From: Flavihumibacter soli
Lineage (GTDB): Bacteria > Bacteroidota > Bacteroidia > Sphingobacteriales > Sphingobacteriaceae
Direction: 5' to 3'
NCBI RefSeq assembly: GCF_010692725.1
Contig: NZ_JAAFZB010000096.1
Location: forward strand, 930,001-994,000
Length of the DNA stretch: 64,000 nucleotides
Of the stretch, positions 46,169-56,572 are shown piece by piece. The notes beneath the pieces are model-generated. The model made no database searches and was not told where the DNA came from. It saw nothing but the letters and a program-made list of their open reading frames with translations. The number at the start of each line of letters is the position of its first letter. Within the stretch, counting starts at the first letter, position 1. A program made the translations under genes and the position numbers.

Positions 46169-47113
46169 CTAAAACTGCAAGTTACAGATATCCTCTTTGC
46201 GCTGTAAAAAATCTTCCCAGATATTTTTCACTATAACAGAAGCCGGAAGTATTTCCCTGATCATCGCGGAAACCTGACCTATCTCAAGTTCGCCTTCGAT
46301 GAGATCGCCTTCAAACATTCCTTTTTTTGCCCGGCCCCGGCCCAGCAACTTGATCAGTTCATCCTTATCTGCACCACGTATTTCCGCCTGTTCAACCTGC
46401 TCGAAAAACTCATTTTTCATCAGCCTTACCGGAATCACAGATTTCATACTCAGCTTGGTTTCACCTTCCGTCGCAGAAATTATTGCTTCCTTGAATTTCT
46501 GATGGGCGGAAGATTCAACTGAGGCAGCAAAGGCTGATCCTACCTGAACAGCATCTGCTCCAAGGGACATCGCAGCCAGCATTGAGCGGCCATCCGCTAT
46601 GCCTCCAGCCGCGATCACGGGGATCGAAACGACATCCCGGACAAAAGGTAAAAGACAAAATGTGGTGGTTTCTTCCCGGCCGTTATGGCCTCCGGCTTCA
46701 AAGCCCTCGGCGACTATTGCATCAGCCCCGCTGGTTTCTGCCTTAAGTGCAAATTTTGTATTAGCAACTACATGCACCACTGTTATATCCTTCGATTTCA
46801 GAAAGCTGGTCCATGTTGCCGGGTTTCCCGCAGAAGTAAAGACAATCCTAACACCTTCCTCGGTGATGACATCCATTATCTGGTCAATATCGGGATATAA
46901 TAAGGGTACATTGATGCCAAACGGCTTGCCTGTGGCAGCTTTACACTTTCGCACATGCTCTCGCAAAACATCGGGATACATGGAGCCGGCACCAATCAAA
47001 CCAAGTCCTCCCGCATTAGAAACTGCGGATGCCAGACGCCAGCCACTACACCAAACCATACCTGCCTGAATGATTGGATACTCAATTCCCAGTAACTTTT
47101 TGATCCGGTTCAT
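46169..47113 (-). CDS. FMN-dependent nitronate monooxygenase / FabK-like enzyme
   Basis: A 314-residue TIM-barrel flavoprotein. Motifs are IIQAGMVWCSGWRLA at the N-terminus, AEGFEAGGHNGRE in the middle, with the catalytic His in GGHNG, and the FMN-phosphate site AAGGIADGRS. The family splits into nitronate monooxygenases and FabK enoyl-ACP reductases, and this sequence could be either. A FabK role would fit the fatty-acid genes elsewhere in the window. It is 26 bp downstream of the amidohydrolase gene. Confidence 0.85.
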   Translation of the reverse strand: MNRIKKLLGIEYPIIQAGMVWCSGWRLASAVSNAGGLGLIGAGSMYPDVLREHVRKCKAATGKPFGINVPLLYPDIDQIMDVITEEGVRIVFTSAGNPATWTSFLKSKDITVVHVVANTKFALKAETSGADAIVAEGFEAGGHNGREETTTFCLLPFVRDVVSIPVIAAGGIADGRSMLAAMSLGADAVQVGSAFAASVESSAHQKFKEAIISATEGETKLSMKSVIPVRLMKNEFFEQVEQAEIRGADKDELIKLLGRGRAKKGMFEGDLIEGELEIGQVSAMIREILPASVIVKNIWEDFLQRKEDICNLQF

Positions 47114-47139
47114 GAAGGCAAAATAGGAAATTATGCGAT

Positions 47140-48315
47140 TTAAACCAGTCTTTTCACTTTAGACTTATCACTGAGCTTGACGCCCTGGGTCTCTGTTATC
47201 AGGTTAAGTCCGGGCTTTTTACCTCGTTCAATCGATCCAAAGTTGCCGTCAATACCTAAGAACTTCGCACCATTCAGCGTCGCCCACTTGATCGTTGTGA
47301 TTAATGGAAGAGAAGGGAAATACTTGTTTAACGTCATCAGCTCAGAGAGAACACAGAGCTTATCGTTTGAAGCAAGACTGTCAGTTCCTATGGTTATGTT
47401 GAAATCATGCGGAAGAAACATATCGAGCTTAGGCAATTTGCTTTCTATATAGAGGTTGGCATTGGGACAGAAACACCAGGTGACATCACGGCCGAACCTT
47501 CTTACAAAATAAATGTCTTTTAAACTGGTATAAATATTATGTACCAGCAAAATTTTCTGGTCTTTGGGTAAAAGAGGAATGATTGATTGCACAGAGTTCC
47601 GTGCCTGGGGTTTAAAATATTCTACATCCAGTCCCAGAGACTTATAGAACTCAAGAAACCCACCAGTTTTATATCGGTACAGCTTGTTTTCTTCTTCAGT
47701 TTCCTGGTTGTGCAAACTGAATAGGTTTTCATTACCCTCGCTGTAATTACGGAAACTCTTAAATAGTTCCTTCGACACAGAATATGCGGAATGAGGTGTG
47801 ATAGATGCTGATAAAGGATAAAACTCTTCTTTCAGTTCCAGGCCCTTATCGAAAACTTCTTCTGCTTTCTCAGGATTGAAGCCCATGACCTCAACATAGG
47901 TATGATAATATAGCTTGCTTTCCTGTTTTACCTTTTTAGAAGCAATATTATTAGAAATATCTCCAACTGCCACAATACCATTATCAAACATCGATTTATC
48001 TGCTTTCTGCATTTCAGCGAGAATTACAGCATCATCGGCCTGGCGTTGCTTGATCACAGCCTCTACAAAAGGGATAACTCCCTGCCCTTTCGGCAGTTTC
48101 TGATGCATATGAGATAGCTCAAGATGACAATGGGAGTTGACAAATCCGGGAACGATTATTCCTTCATGCTTTTCGATTGGATCGGTAATCGATTCAGCGC
48201 TATCGCGATCAAAAAGCTTAATAATTTCTCCCTGATCATTTATTGAAACCACACCATCTTTAATGGGCTCTGCTGATACAGGAAATATATAATTTGCTGA
48301 AAGGTATTTAATCAT
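47140..48315 (-). CDS. Amidohydrolase family metal-dependent hydrolase
   Basis: A 391-residue amidohydrolase when started at the ATG at 48315; an upstream start at 48333 is possible. Metal-site motifs are VNSHCHLE (HxH), SITPHSAYS, LVHN and GTDSLASND. It resembles the aminofutalosine/guanine/chlorohydrolase branch that removes amino groups from purine-like rings. No other menaquinone-futalosine genes are nearby, so the substrate is open. A TAACTTTG -7 box lies about 50 bp upstream, divergent from rlmN. Confidence 0.85.
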   Translation of the reverse strand: MIKYLSANYIFPVSAEPIKDGVVSINDQGEIIKLFDRDSAESITDPIEKHEGIIVPGFVNSHCHLELSHMHQKLPKGQGVIPFVEAVIKQRQADDAVILAEMQKADKSMFDNGIVAVGDISNNIASKKVKQESKLYYHTYVEVMGFNPEKAEEVFDKGLELKEEFYPLSASITPHSAYSVSKELFKSFRNYSEGNENLFSLHNQETEEENKLYRYKTGGFLEFYKSLGLDVEYFKPQARNSVQSIIPLLPKDQKILLVHNIYTSLKDIYFVRRFGRDVTWCFCPNANLYIESKLPKLDMFLPHDFNITIGTDSLASNDKLCVLSELMTLNKYFPSLPLITTIKWATLNGAKFLGIDGNFGSIERGKKPGLNLITETQGVKLSDKSKVKRLV

Positions 48316-48363
48316 TGTTCTTAATCCGGTCAATTTTTAATTTTTTTTACCGGAAACCCCGGT

Positions 48364-48371
48364 CAAAGTTA
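48364..48371 (-). promoter_or_regulatory. Promoter -7 element for the amidohydrolase gene
   Basis: The minus strand reads TAACTTTG, an exact match, about 49 bp before the ATG. A short hairpin, ACCGG/CCGGT (48349-48353 and 48359-48363), lies just inside the expected leader. Confidence 0.5.
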
Positions 48372-48454
48372 CTATAAAATTATTTTTAAACTAAAATGAC
48401 ATTCAGTTCATTTTTTACGTTTGTTATGTTTCCTTATCACCAAAAGGGAATTGG

Positions 48455-48462
48455 TAACTTTG
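48455..48462 (+). promoter_or_regulatory. Promoter -7 element at the rlmN start
   Basis: TAACTTTG ends 6 bp before the ATG at 48469, implying a nearly leaderless mRNA. It also argues against the longer reading frame that begins at 48421. Confidence 0.5.
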
Positions 48463-48468
48463 CGGGCA

Positions 48469-49524
48469 ATGAGCAAAAATCAAAAAACTGATATTCGTAG
48501 TTTATCTGTGGAGATCCTGAAACAGCAGTTCACTGCAATGGGGGAGCCGGCTTTTCGCGCTAAACAAGTTTATGATTGGTTGTGGGTCAAAGCCTGTACC
48601 AATTTTCAGGATATGAGCAACCTTCCTAAATCGCTACGCGAAAAACTGGGAGAAAGCTACACTATAAATCACATTACAGTTGATCAGTCGCAATTCAGTG
48701 CTGACCGAACTATTAAGAATACTTTCAAACTTTACGACGGAAACATTATTGAGGGTGTTTTAATTCCTGCTACTGAAAGAATGACTGCCTGCGTGAGCTC
48801 CCAGGTGGGTTGCAGTTTAAGCTGCAAATTCTGCGCAACCGGTTATATGGAACGTAAACGAAATCTAAATCCCGATGAGATCTATGACCAGGTTGTGCTT
48901 ATTGCCAAACAGGCGAACGACAATTACCAGATGCCTCTAAGCAACATTGTCTATATGGGAATGGGAGAACCCTTGTTGAATTATTCGAACGTAATGAAAT
49001 CGATAGAGCGGATCACCGCCGAGGACGGCTTAAACATGGCGGCCAAGAGGATCACTGTATCGACGGCTGGCATTGCCAAAATGATCAAAAAGCTGGGCGA
49101 CGATCAGGTCCGGTTTAATCTTGCCCTTTCCTTACATGCCGCAAACGATGAGAAAAGGAATACTATCATGCCTATTAACGAGCAAAATTCATTAAAAGCA
49201 CTCGCAGAGGCTTTAAAATATTATTTTGCGAAGACTAAAAACCCCGTTACCTACGAATATATCGTATTTGATAATTTCAACGACGGAATTGAAGATGCTA
49301 TTGAACTTGCAAAATTTTGCAGACACCTCCCATGCAAGGTTAATATTATCGAATATAATCCTATTTCCTTTGCCGCTTACCAGAATGCCGAGACTGATAA
49401 AATTGACGCCTTTGCCGATTATTTACGTCACCAGGGTATAACTACAAATATTCGCAGGAGCCGGGGCAAGGATATTGATGCGGCTTGTGGTCAGCTGGCA
49501 GTTAAGGAGAAAGCTGTTAATTAG
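48469..49524 (+). CDS. rlmN: 23S rRNA (adenine2503-C2)/tRNA methyltransferase RlmN
   Basis: A 351-residue radical-SAM enzyme. The iron-sulfur CxxxCxxC motif is C115, C119 and C122 (CSLSCKFC). The SAM-binding GMGEP motif and the C-terminal catalytic Cys in DAACGQL are present. It methylates A2503 of 23S rRNA and A37 of some tRNAs. ATG 48469 is preferred because homologues start there and a -7 element lies just upstream. It is divergent from the amidohydrolase gene. Confidence 0.95.
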   Translation: MSKNQKTDIRSLSVEILKQQFTAMGEPAFRAKQVYDWLWVKACTNFQDMSNLPKSLREKLGESYTINHITVDQSQFSADRTIKNTFKLYDGNIIEGVLIPATERMTACVSSQVGCSLSCKFCATGYMERKRNLNPDEIYDQVVLIAKQANDNYQMPLSNIVYMGMGEPLLNYSNVMKSIERITAEDGLNMAAKRITVSTAGIAKMIKKLGDDQVRFNLALSLHAANDEKRNTIMPINEQNSLKALAEALKYYFAKTKNPVTYEYIVFDNFNDGIEDAIELAKFCRHLPCKVNIIEYNPISFAAYQNAETDKIDAFADYLRHQGITTNIRRSRGKDIDAACGQLAVKEKAVN

Positions 49525-49582
49525 CCTCGAAATTTCCTGACATCTCATAGCAGTAGAAGCGCAGAAAGATAACCTGCCAACC

Positions 49583-51193
49583 TTATATATCCTGGTAGAT
49601 ATCCCGAAACGTACTCTTTAGTCCGAACGTAAACCACCTGGTATTGCTCGTGGCAATACTATTATTTTCCTGACGCGATATCACTCCAGCTTCCAGCCGT
49701 AAATTTGTTTTAGGGTTGATAACGTAACCAACCCGTGCGTTAATAAAGCTAAGGTTAGTTTTTATGCCCTGGGTGATCGTATTACCATAATTCCCAAGCC
49801 GTTGAATATGCGCTTCAAAAATATTTTTGCCGCTATTAGTTTCACCTTCATCCAGTCCATACTGGGCAAGATTCGCTTGGGCCGTGAGCTGCCAGCGCTT
49901 GAATGCATAGTCCCATATCGTTAATATCTCCCGAAAATTGGCGCCCATTGGATGCGCAAGCGGCTCATTATAATGACCGTAATTTAATATTTGAGTTCTT
50001 CCGGAGTAAGCATAGGGCCGGGCGGTGTTAAATTCAGCCAGGAAGTTAAGATTTGCAACTTTAAACGCGCTATGCCCACGTAGGCCTAACTGAACACCAA
50101 ATTTATTCCCATGATATCCATTCCCTTTGAAAAATTCTTTTGCCTTGAATTCATCAAGAAGAAACTGGCCATAGACCGCCAGATTTTCTAAAGCCTCATA
50201 TTTACCGGTAAACCCGAGTACGGAGTTATCGGGTGAACCGCTTGAAGCCTCCAGCGGTCGTAAGAAGATAACCGGATTAGCATACGACCAATCGAAGCCG
50301 CGTTTGTTACCCGCATCATCAGTTTGCGACCAGATCACCGCATCAAAAAAACCAATTGATAACTTGTTGTTTACGTTCCAATCCAGGTAATGAAACACAG
50401 CGCCTTTTTTACGATAACCCACATCGTAAGATACCCTGGCCGCAGACGGATCCTGCATGGCTGCCCACATTGTCATATACTGAACATTCCCCAGGTTGCC
50501 TGTGAGCCGGATAAAGGGATAATTTGAAGCATAGTCGGAAAGTATCATTGACCGGTAACCATCGCCAATGAAAGTTTTGTCCTGACCAATAGTTATGTTC
50601 AGGAACTTCGCCGGGGTATAGGAAACAAGAGCTGACACATATGACCAGTCCTTTACTTCACTGCGTCCGAATGAGCGGTCATAGGACTGTCCCGGCACAA
50701 CAAGCTGGCTATCAATATACCTACGGTAATAGCCTGCAAACTTTCCCTGGTTTTCAAAACCACTGGTATAGAATGAAAATTTCTTACCGACCGTTCCGCC
50801 TACCTGGAAGCCTCTTGTATTGAGCCAGGTAGTGTTCTGATCCTCGGTATCCTGGCCGATTCTGAAATCCGGAAGAAAATCTATATAGGCTGTAAATTCA
50901 TCCCCCTTTACGTCCACGAGATGTTCCTTCAATAATTTGCGGTATCCCCAGGATCCTTTGATTGTATCACTAATGCCGCTATTAAAAATTGAATCTGCGG
51001 AACTTTTGAGCAGGCTGTCATCGAGGAATATTGGTCTGAGGGAACTATGAAGCCGGCTTTTTTGATCATAGATCTGGCGGCTTAACTTCTGGTAAATTCC
51101 AAATGAGTAGGGCTGGGCAAGATTTGGAGTCTGGCCGGAGGAACTGGAAACACCAAGGACGGCCAATGCGAAAATTACTATCTTTTTGATCAT
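49583..51193 (-). CDS. RemB/Wzi-like outer-membrane beta-barrel protein
   Basis: A 536-residue exported protein when started at the ATG at 51193, which gives a clean signal peptide (MIKKIVIFALAVLGVSSSSGQ). The rest is beta-rich, with many alternating aromatic strands and an aromatic C-terminal segment (TRWFTFGLKSTFRDI). It resembles RemB, a mobile surface protein of gliding flavobacteria, and Wzi-type capsule-anchoring barrels. Exact family is uncertain. It stands alone between rlmN and a histidine kinase. Confidence 0.75.
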   Translation of the reverse strand: MIKKIVIFALAVLGVSSSSGQTPNLAQPYSFGIYQKLSRQIYDQKSRLHSSLRPIFLDDSLLKSSADSIFNSGISDTIKGSWGYRKLLKEHLVDVKGDEFTAYIDFLPDFRIGQDTEDQNTTWLNTRGFQVGGTVGKKFSFYTSGFENQGKFAGYYRRYIDSQLVVPGQSYDRSFGRSEVKDWSYVSALVSYTPAKFLNITIGQDKTFIGDGYRSMILSDYASNYPFIRLTGNLGNVQYMTMWAAMQDPSAARVSYDVGYRKKGAVFHYLDWNVNNKLSIGFFDAVIWSQTDDAGNKRGFDWSYANPVIFLRPLEASSGSPDNSVLGFTGKYEALENLAVYGQFLLDEFKAKEFFKGNGYHGNKFGVQLGLRGHSAFKVANLNFLAEFNTARPYAYSGRTQILNYGHYNEPLAHPMGANFREILTIWDYAFKRWQLTAQANLAQYGLDEGETNSGKNIFEAHIQRLGNYGNTITQGIKTNLSFINARVGYVINPKTNLRLEAGVISRQENNSIATSNTRWFTFGLKSTFRDIYQDI

Positions 51194-51277
51194 TAAGTTT
51201 GACTGGAAGGTTAGGTATTTCAATATACTATTTAGATGCAGTAATTCCGAAGGAATGGTGCATTAATAAAGTTAATG

Positions 51278-54200
51278 CTAAGTATTCAGGTAGGATCTTA
51301 TTTTTTCATACAGGGCGGCCGGGATAAAAGGCTTCATAACAAAATCGTTCATTCCGCATTCAAAGATCTTCATCTTCTCTTTTGAAACGATAGATGCAGT
51401 GAGCGCTATAATAGGCAGCTTACGGTAATAGTCGCCGCTTAACTTCCTTATGGCACGCGTTGCTTCCAAACCATCCATTACGGGCATTTGCAGATCCATG
51501 AGTATCATATCATAAGGAACCTTCTGTACTTGTTCGAGCGCCACCTGCCCATTTTCAGCAAAATCTACTTTAATACCCCACTTACCCAGCACTTTACCTG
51601 CCAGCAGTCGATTTATATAATTATCATCTACCACAAGGATCGTGGAGTTTAAAGGAATATCGGCAAGTGTGATAGCCGGCGATATGGATGTTTGCTCGGA
51701 TTGCTCAAACTCGATAATAAAATTGAAACTCGAACCTTTGCCGACTTCACTGTCGACAGTTATCTGCGAATTATGCAGTTCTATTAACCGTTTTGTAATG
51801 GCAAGCCCCAGGCCAGTTCCCCCGTATTTACGGGTAGTGTCAGAACTTGCCTGGGTATAAGTTTCAAATATATAGTCAACTTTTTCAGGGGCTATTCCAA
51901 TGCCCGTATCAGACACTTCGAAACTCACTTTAATTGTTTTTTCCTTTTCTTCAATCAAATCCAGTTTCAATTTAACCTCACCGGACTCGGTAAATTTAAC
52001 TGCGTTACCCAGAAGGTTAATTAGGATCTGGTAAAGACGAGTATGGTCCCCGATCACATATAAAGGGATGCGGTGATCAATCTCCGACTTCAGTTTAACG
52101 TCTTTATCGACCGTTTTAAACTGAAGTGTATTCAATGTTTGAGATACCAGGTCTTTTAAATTAACATCGGCTTTCTCCAGGACCATATTACCCGTTTCTA
52201 TCTTGGTAAAGTCAAGGACATCATTTATTAATGACAGAAGGTTTTGCGAAGAAAAATTAAGAATTTTTAAATTTTCAAGCTGCGCTTCTGTGGGATTATC
52301 GTCCATGAGAATATGGGTGATACCGATCACTGCGTTCAACGGCGTCCGGATCTCATGGCTCATCACTGATAAAAACGTTTCCTTGGCTTTGCTTAATTGC
52401 AGCGCCTCTTCCCGGGTTTTGATGAGCTCCTGCTCGACAAGTTTCCTTTTACTGATGTCATTAACAATCGTTACCTGCTGGTCAAAACTACCATCGGCAG
52501 TGAATGTAGGTGTATTTGAAACGGATACCCAAACCGGTGAGCGGTCTTTACGGTAGAAGATCGCCTCTATAAACGATGGCTGCAATTTCAACGTCTGCTG
52601 ACGCATGTATTCCAACTGCTCCTGATCGGTTTCCTCCCCGGCGGTCAAGTCCCCGGCCCTTTGGCCTTTAAGTTCTTCCAGGCTGAAGCCAGACATGTAT
52701 TCAAAAGCTTCGTTTACCCACTTTATGCTCCCTGTATTATCGCTTATGACCACACCGTTCATGGTTTTACTTGCAACCAGGGATAATAGCGTTAGCTGTT
52801 CCTCAGCATATTTACGTTCGGTAATATCTACTATGATTTCAACCTGACGCTCAATTTCTCCCTCGATGTTTAGAATAGGTGTAGACGATGTAAATATCCA
52901 GAATGGAGTACCATCTTTTTTATACACCAGTAACTCTACGCTATAAGGCTTTTTATTCTCGATGTTTCGAACGGTGATATCCAGAATTTCCTTCTGTGTC
53001 CTTTCGCCCGTTAAAACGTCGCCCAGTTGCCTGCCAATAAGCTCTTCTGCCTGATAACCGATTATATCTGTCAGCGCTTCATTTACCCAGGTCACATTCC
53101 CTTTCTCGTTTCGAATTACCACGCCGGTTGAGGATTTGCTGGCGACCATTGAAAGCGTTTGCAGCTCTTCCTCCGCCCGTTTACGGGCAGTAATGTCGAT
53201 GATAACCTCAACCTCCTTATCTACTTCTCCCGCGGCATTCAGAATAACGGAATTAATAACAGAGATCCAGATCGGTTCCCCATCTTTACGATAAGCAAGT
53301 AGATCTACCGCAAATGACATCTTATTTTTGGTAAATTCACGGGCCTTTTCAAGCACCTTGCTGTCCGTTTTTTCTCCTTTAAGGACATCGCCAAGTTTCT
53401 TGCCCTTAAGATCTGAAAGGTTGTAACCAGTGATTCGTTCAAATGCCTCATTTGCCCAGATCACGTTATTACCTATGCTGATGATCACCCCGTTATCTAC
53501 CTTGCTGGCAACCAGCGATAGCATCTCAAGCTCCTCAACAACTTTTTTCTGATAGGTGATGTCCCTGCCGTTTGCATACCATTTCCCCCGGTTAACTGCA
53601 ACAGACCAGCCAACCCATTTAGTTTCACCGGATTTGGCAGATACACGCGTTTCTACTTCAAAGGCTTTAACATTGTTGCGAAGACCTCGTTCGATAACCG
53701 GCAGGAGTTTGTATATTTCATCTTCAGGGAGGAAATGCCATATCGGATGGCCTATCGTTTCTTCAATAGTATAACCCAGTATCTTCTCGACAGAGCGGTT
53801 CACCATTTGTATATTGGTCTCCCTGTCCATAACACAATGCAGCTCGGCTGAGCTGTCGAACATGTTATATATCTCCTCGTATTTAATTAAAGTCTCCTGT
53901 ATTTCCCGGTTCTTTTTTCGCATCTCCAGATGAGACATTACCTCACCAGCCAGAACCTTCAGAGCGTCCTGCTGTTCGTCGGTTAATCTACCGGGTTTTG
54001 TATCTAAAACACAAATAGAACCTAGCCGGTAGCCACTCGGACTTAAAAGAGGGGCGCCTGCATAGAATCTGATATAGGGATCTTTATGCACCAGCGGACT
54101 GTCATCAAAACGTTCATCGAGTAACGCGTCTTCTACCTGGAATATATTATCATCCTGGATCGTGTAGGCACAAAAGGCTTCGTGAAGCTGGGTTTCCTTG

Positions 54201-54400
54201 AGATTAAGACCGATACTGGACTTGATCCATTGACGCTCGCTGTCAAGAAAAGTGATAAGTGCGAAAGGCGTCTTACATATGTAGGACGCCAGACGTGTAA
54301 TCGAATCAAACTCCTTTTCAGGGGAGGTATCTAGTATGTGATAATCTAAAAGAGTCTCGAGGCGGTTATTCACCGTCTCGTTCAATTCAGGCAGGGCCAT
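51278..54400 (-). CDS. Hybrid histidine kinase: GAF, four PAS, HisKA, HATPase, receiver
   Basis: A 1040-residue cytoplasmic sensor kinase with no TM segment. In order: GAF (about 15-160), PAS1 (about 170-290), PAS2-PAS4 (about 295-655), HisKA with phospho-acceptor His in MSHEIRTPLN (near 685), HATPase (about 790-905) with N/G boxes (TGIGIAPEK; GGTGLGLAI), and a receiver (about 925-1038) with phospho-acceptor Asp in LMDLQMPVMDG. PAS2-4 are clearly related to one another, indicating internal duplication. It lacks its own output domain, so it needs a phosphotransfer partner. It lies 27 bp downstream of glyA. Confidence 0.93.
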   Translation of the reverse strand: MALPELNETVNNRLETLLDYHILDTSPEKEFDSITRLASYICKTPFALITFLDSERQWIKSSIGLNLKETQLHEAFCAYTIQDDNIFQVEDALLDERFDDSPLVHKDPYIRFYAGAPLLSPSGYRLGSICVLDTKPGRLTDEQQDALKVLAGEVMSHLEMRKKNREIQETLIKYEEIYNMFDSSAELHCVMDRETNIQMVNRSVEKILGYTIEETIGHPIWHFLPEDEIYKLLPVIERGLRNNVKAFEVETRVSAKSGETKWVGWSVAVNRGKWYANGRDITYQKKVVEELEMLSLVASKVDNGVIISIGNNVIWANEAFERITGYNLSDLKGKKLGDVLKGEKTDSKVLEKAREFTKNKMSFAVDLLAYRKDGEPIWISVINSVILNAAGEVDKEVEVIIDITARKRAEEELQTLSMVASKSSTGVVIRNEKGNVTWVNEALTDIIGYQAEELIGRQLGDVLTGERTQKEILDITVRNIENKKPYSVELLVYKKDGTPFWIFTSSTPILNIEGEIERQVEIIVDITERKYAEEQLTLLSLVASKTMNGVVISDNTGSIKWVNEAFEYMSGFSLEELKGQRAGDLTAGEETDQEQLEYMRQQTLKLQPSFIEAIFYRKDRSPVWVSVSNTPTFTADGSFDQQVTIVNDISKRKLVEQELIKTREEALQLSKAKETFLSVMSHEIRTPLNAVIGITHILMDDNPTEAQLENLKILNFSSQNLLSLINDVLDFTKIETGNMVLEKADVNLKDLVSQTLNTLQFKTVDKDVKLKSEIDHRIPLYVIGDHTRLYQILINLLGNAVKFTESGEVKLKLDLIEEKEKTIKVSFEVSDTGIGIAPEKVDYIFETYTQASSDTTRKYGGTGLGLAITKRLIELHNSQITVDSEVGKGSSFNFIIEFEQSEQTSISPAITLADIPLNSTILVVDDNYINRLLAGKVLGKWGIKVDFAENGQVALEQVQKVPYDMILMDLQMPVMDGLEATRAIRKLSGDYYRKLPIIALTASIVSKEKMKIFECGMNDFVMKPFIPAALYEKIRSYLNT

Positions 54401-54427
54401 ATATTTTCCAGGTGATCAGAAAATTCA

Positions 54428-55699
54428 TTATACGTAAAGAGGATACTTCTCCATCATCTCTTCAACCTGTTTACGGATCTTTTTCAAATTAGGTTCACTG
54501 TCAGGATCTGAGATTACCTGGTCAATCAGATCGACAATTTTATCCATATGCTTTTCCTTCATACCACGTGTAGTGATTGCAGCCGTTCCCACACGGATCC
54601 CTGAAGTCACGAATGGCGATTTGTCATCAAAAGGAACCATATTTTTGTTGGTTGTAATTCCAGCCTCCTCCAAAACGCTTTCTGCCAGTTTACCTGTAAT
54701 GTTCTTGTTCCGGAGATCGATAAGCATCAGGTGGTTATCTGTGCCACCAGAGATAATCTCATAACCGCGTTCAACCAAAGCATTTGCCATAGCGTGAGCA
54801 TTCTTTTTCACCTGGATGACATACTTCATGTAATCTTCGCTGAGTGCTTCTCCAAAGGCAACAGCCTTAGCAGCGATAATGTGCTCAAGCGGGCCACCCT
54901 GTGTGCCCGGAAATACTCCGCTGTCAAGCAGGGCTGACATCATACGAAGTTCACCCTTCGGTGTTTTCAGGCCGAAAGGATTCTCGAAGTCCTCGCCCAT
55001 CATGATCATACCCCCGCGAGGGCCACGCAATGTCTTATGTGTAGTTGTGGTAACAACATGACAGTGTGGGAGGGGATCGTTAAGAAGCCCGCGGGCTATA
55101 AGGCCTGCAGGATGAGAAATGTCGGCAAGTACCAATGCGCCCACCTCGTCTGCTACCTGGCGGATAAACTTATAATCCCAGTCACGTGAATAGGCTGAAG
55201 CACCACAGATAATCACCTTCGGCTTCTCCGCAAGTGCAACTTCTTCAAGTTTTTTATAATCAATTAGCCCGGTTTCCTTCTCAACCCCGTAAAAATGCGG
55301 CTTATATAATTTACCTGAAAAGTTAACCGGCGAACCGTGTGTAAGGTGCCCGCCATGAGAAAGGTCAAAACCCAGGATTTTATCTCCGGCATTAAGAAGT
55401 GCCAGAAATACTGAAGCGTTCGCCTGGGCACCAGAGTGCGGCTGTACATTGACCCAGCTGGCGTTGAAAAGCTGCTTCGCGCGCTCAATAGCTATATTTT
55501 CAATCTCATCGACAACTTCGCAACCGCCATAATAACGTTTGCCGGGTAAGCCTTCAGCGTACTTATTGGTCAGGACGGAACCTGCCGCCTCCATAACCTG
55601 CTTGCTTACGAAATTCTCGGATGCTATTAGCTCTATGCCTGTTTCCTGACGATCTGATTCTTCTTCGATCAGATCAAACACAAGTTTATCTCTCTTCAT
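54428..55699 (-). CDS. glyA: Serine hydroxymethyltransferase
   Basis: A 423-residue SHMT when started at the ATG at 55699. The PLP lysine is K222 in [23 protein letters not shown] and the GKRYYGG loop are intact. It interconverts serine and glycine with tetrahydrofolate. A longer frame to 55753 is rejected because a TAAGTTTG promoter element sits at 55751-55758. The product feeds the glycine cleavage system, whose H protein is encoded near 27 kb. Confidence 0.96.
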   Translation of the reverse strand: MKRDKLVFDLIEEESDRQETGIELIASENFVSKQVMEAAGSVLTNKYAEGLPGKRYYGGCEVVDEIENIAIERAKQLFNASWVNVQPHSGAQANASVFLALLNAGDKILGFDLSHGGHLTHGSPVNFSGKLYKPHFYGVEKETGLIDYKKLEEVALAEKPKVIICGASAYSRDWDYKFIRQVADEVGALVLADISHPAGLIARGLLNDPLPHCHVVTTTTHKTLRGPRGGMIMMGEDFENPFGLKTPKGELRMMSALLDSGVFPGTQGGPLEHIIAAKAVAFGEALSEDYMKYVIQVKKNAHAMANALVERGYEIISGGTDNHLMLIDLRNKNITGKLAESVLEEAGITTNKNMVPFDDKSPFVTSGIRVGTAAITTRGMKEKHMDKIVDLIDQVISDPDSEPNLKKIRKQVEEMMEKYPLYV

Positions 55700-55750
55700 T
55701 AAATTAGGCTTTATTAATTTTAAGGTACTTTGCTTCACGGACTTTGACGG

Positions 55751-55758
55751 CAAACTTA
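55751..55758 (-). promoter_or_regulatory. Promoter -7 element for glyA
   Basis: The minus strand reads TAAGTTTG, an exact consensus match, 51 bp before the preferred ATG. It supports the shorter glyA start. Confidence 0.55.
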
Positions 55759-55778
55759 CATATTATCAATCACATCCA

Positions 55779-56525
55779 TTAGCTTTTAGATTCAACAGAA
55801 AAATCATTAAATCCCAAGCCGGTTTCTATTGAAATAAGCTGTTGCTGAAGCATCTCAAGCATGGCCAGAAAGTTGTAGACAAAGTGAACTTTATTTTCAG
55901 AAAGCTTCAAGAGTTCTTCAAAATCAAGGGTCTTATTAATTCTGATCAGGTCCGCGATCAGCTTCTTTTGAAGCTCTATGGTGTAAGGATACTGAATAAC
56001 TGTATGCACAGGTGCTGCAGTACGTTCTTCATAACGCTTCATCACCCTCTCATAAACCACCAGGAGCTTATAAAGATCGAACGACACCAACTCGTCGCCC
56101 GGCTCTGACTGTTCGTCTACCAGCTTCATGTCGGAAGCTATATTTCCGCGTATTTCCTGCTTTAGTCGCTCCTCCTCGAATCGCCTGAGCTCCTCTGATA
56201 CCTGTTTAAACCTTTTATATTCGATAAGTTTAGCAAGCAGTTCCTCCTTCAGGTCAATCTCGTTTCCAGCTTCATCCAGCTCAGGACGTGGTAAGAGCAT
56301 CCTGGATTTAATGCGCATCAGCGTTGCAGCAACAAATATAAATTCACTGGCAAGTTCAATATTCAAGGCACTCAGATGCTCAAGGTAATTCAGGAAATCA
56401 TCGGTAATGCGAGCAATAGGCACATCATGAATGTCAAGTTCATCCCTTTCAATGAAAAACAGCAGCAGGTCGAAGGGGCCTTCGAACTGAGGTAGTTTAA
56501 TCGCAAAACCTTCCGGCTCTATCAT
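55779..56525 (-). CDS. scpA: Segregation and condensation protein A
   Basis: A 248-residue ScpA kleisin. The N-terminal SMC-binding part has KLPQFEGPFDLLLFFIE and DIHDVPIARITDDFL. A charged central linker and the C-terminal winged helix (LSENKVHFVYNFLAMLEM) follow. It bridges the SMC heads of the condensin complex for chromosome segregation; scpB and smc are not in the window. It is divergent from dxs across a 110-bp gap. Confidence 0.95.
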   Translation of the reverse strand: MIEPEGFAIKLPQFEGPFDLLLFFIERDELDIHDVPIARITDDFLNYLEHLSALNIELASEFIFVAATLMRIKSRMLLPRPELDEAGNEIDLKEELLAKLIEYKRFKQVSEELRRFEEERLKQEIRGNIASDMKLVDEQSEPGDELVSFDLYKLLVVYERVMKRYEERTAAPVHTVIQYPYTIELQKKLIADLIRINKTLDFEELLKLSENKVHFVYNFLAMLEMLQQQLISIETGLGFNDFSVESKS

Positions 56526-56572
56526 ATGTTGCTGTTTTAAATTATAGCTGTTTTAGTCACAAGAAACACTTC

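Noticed and set aside
55700-55753. N-terminal extension of glyA
   Set aside because: The extension overlaps a TAAGTTTG promoter element and is absent from the SHMT family; ATG 55699 fits.
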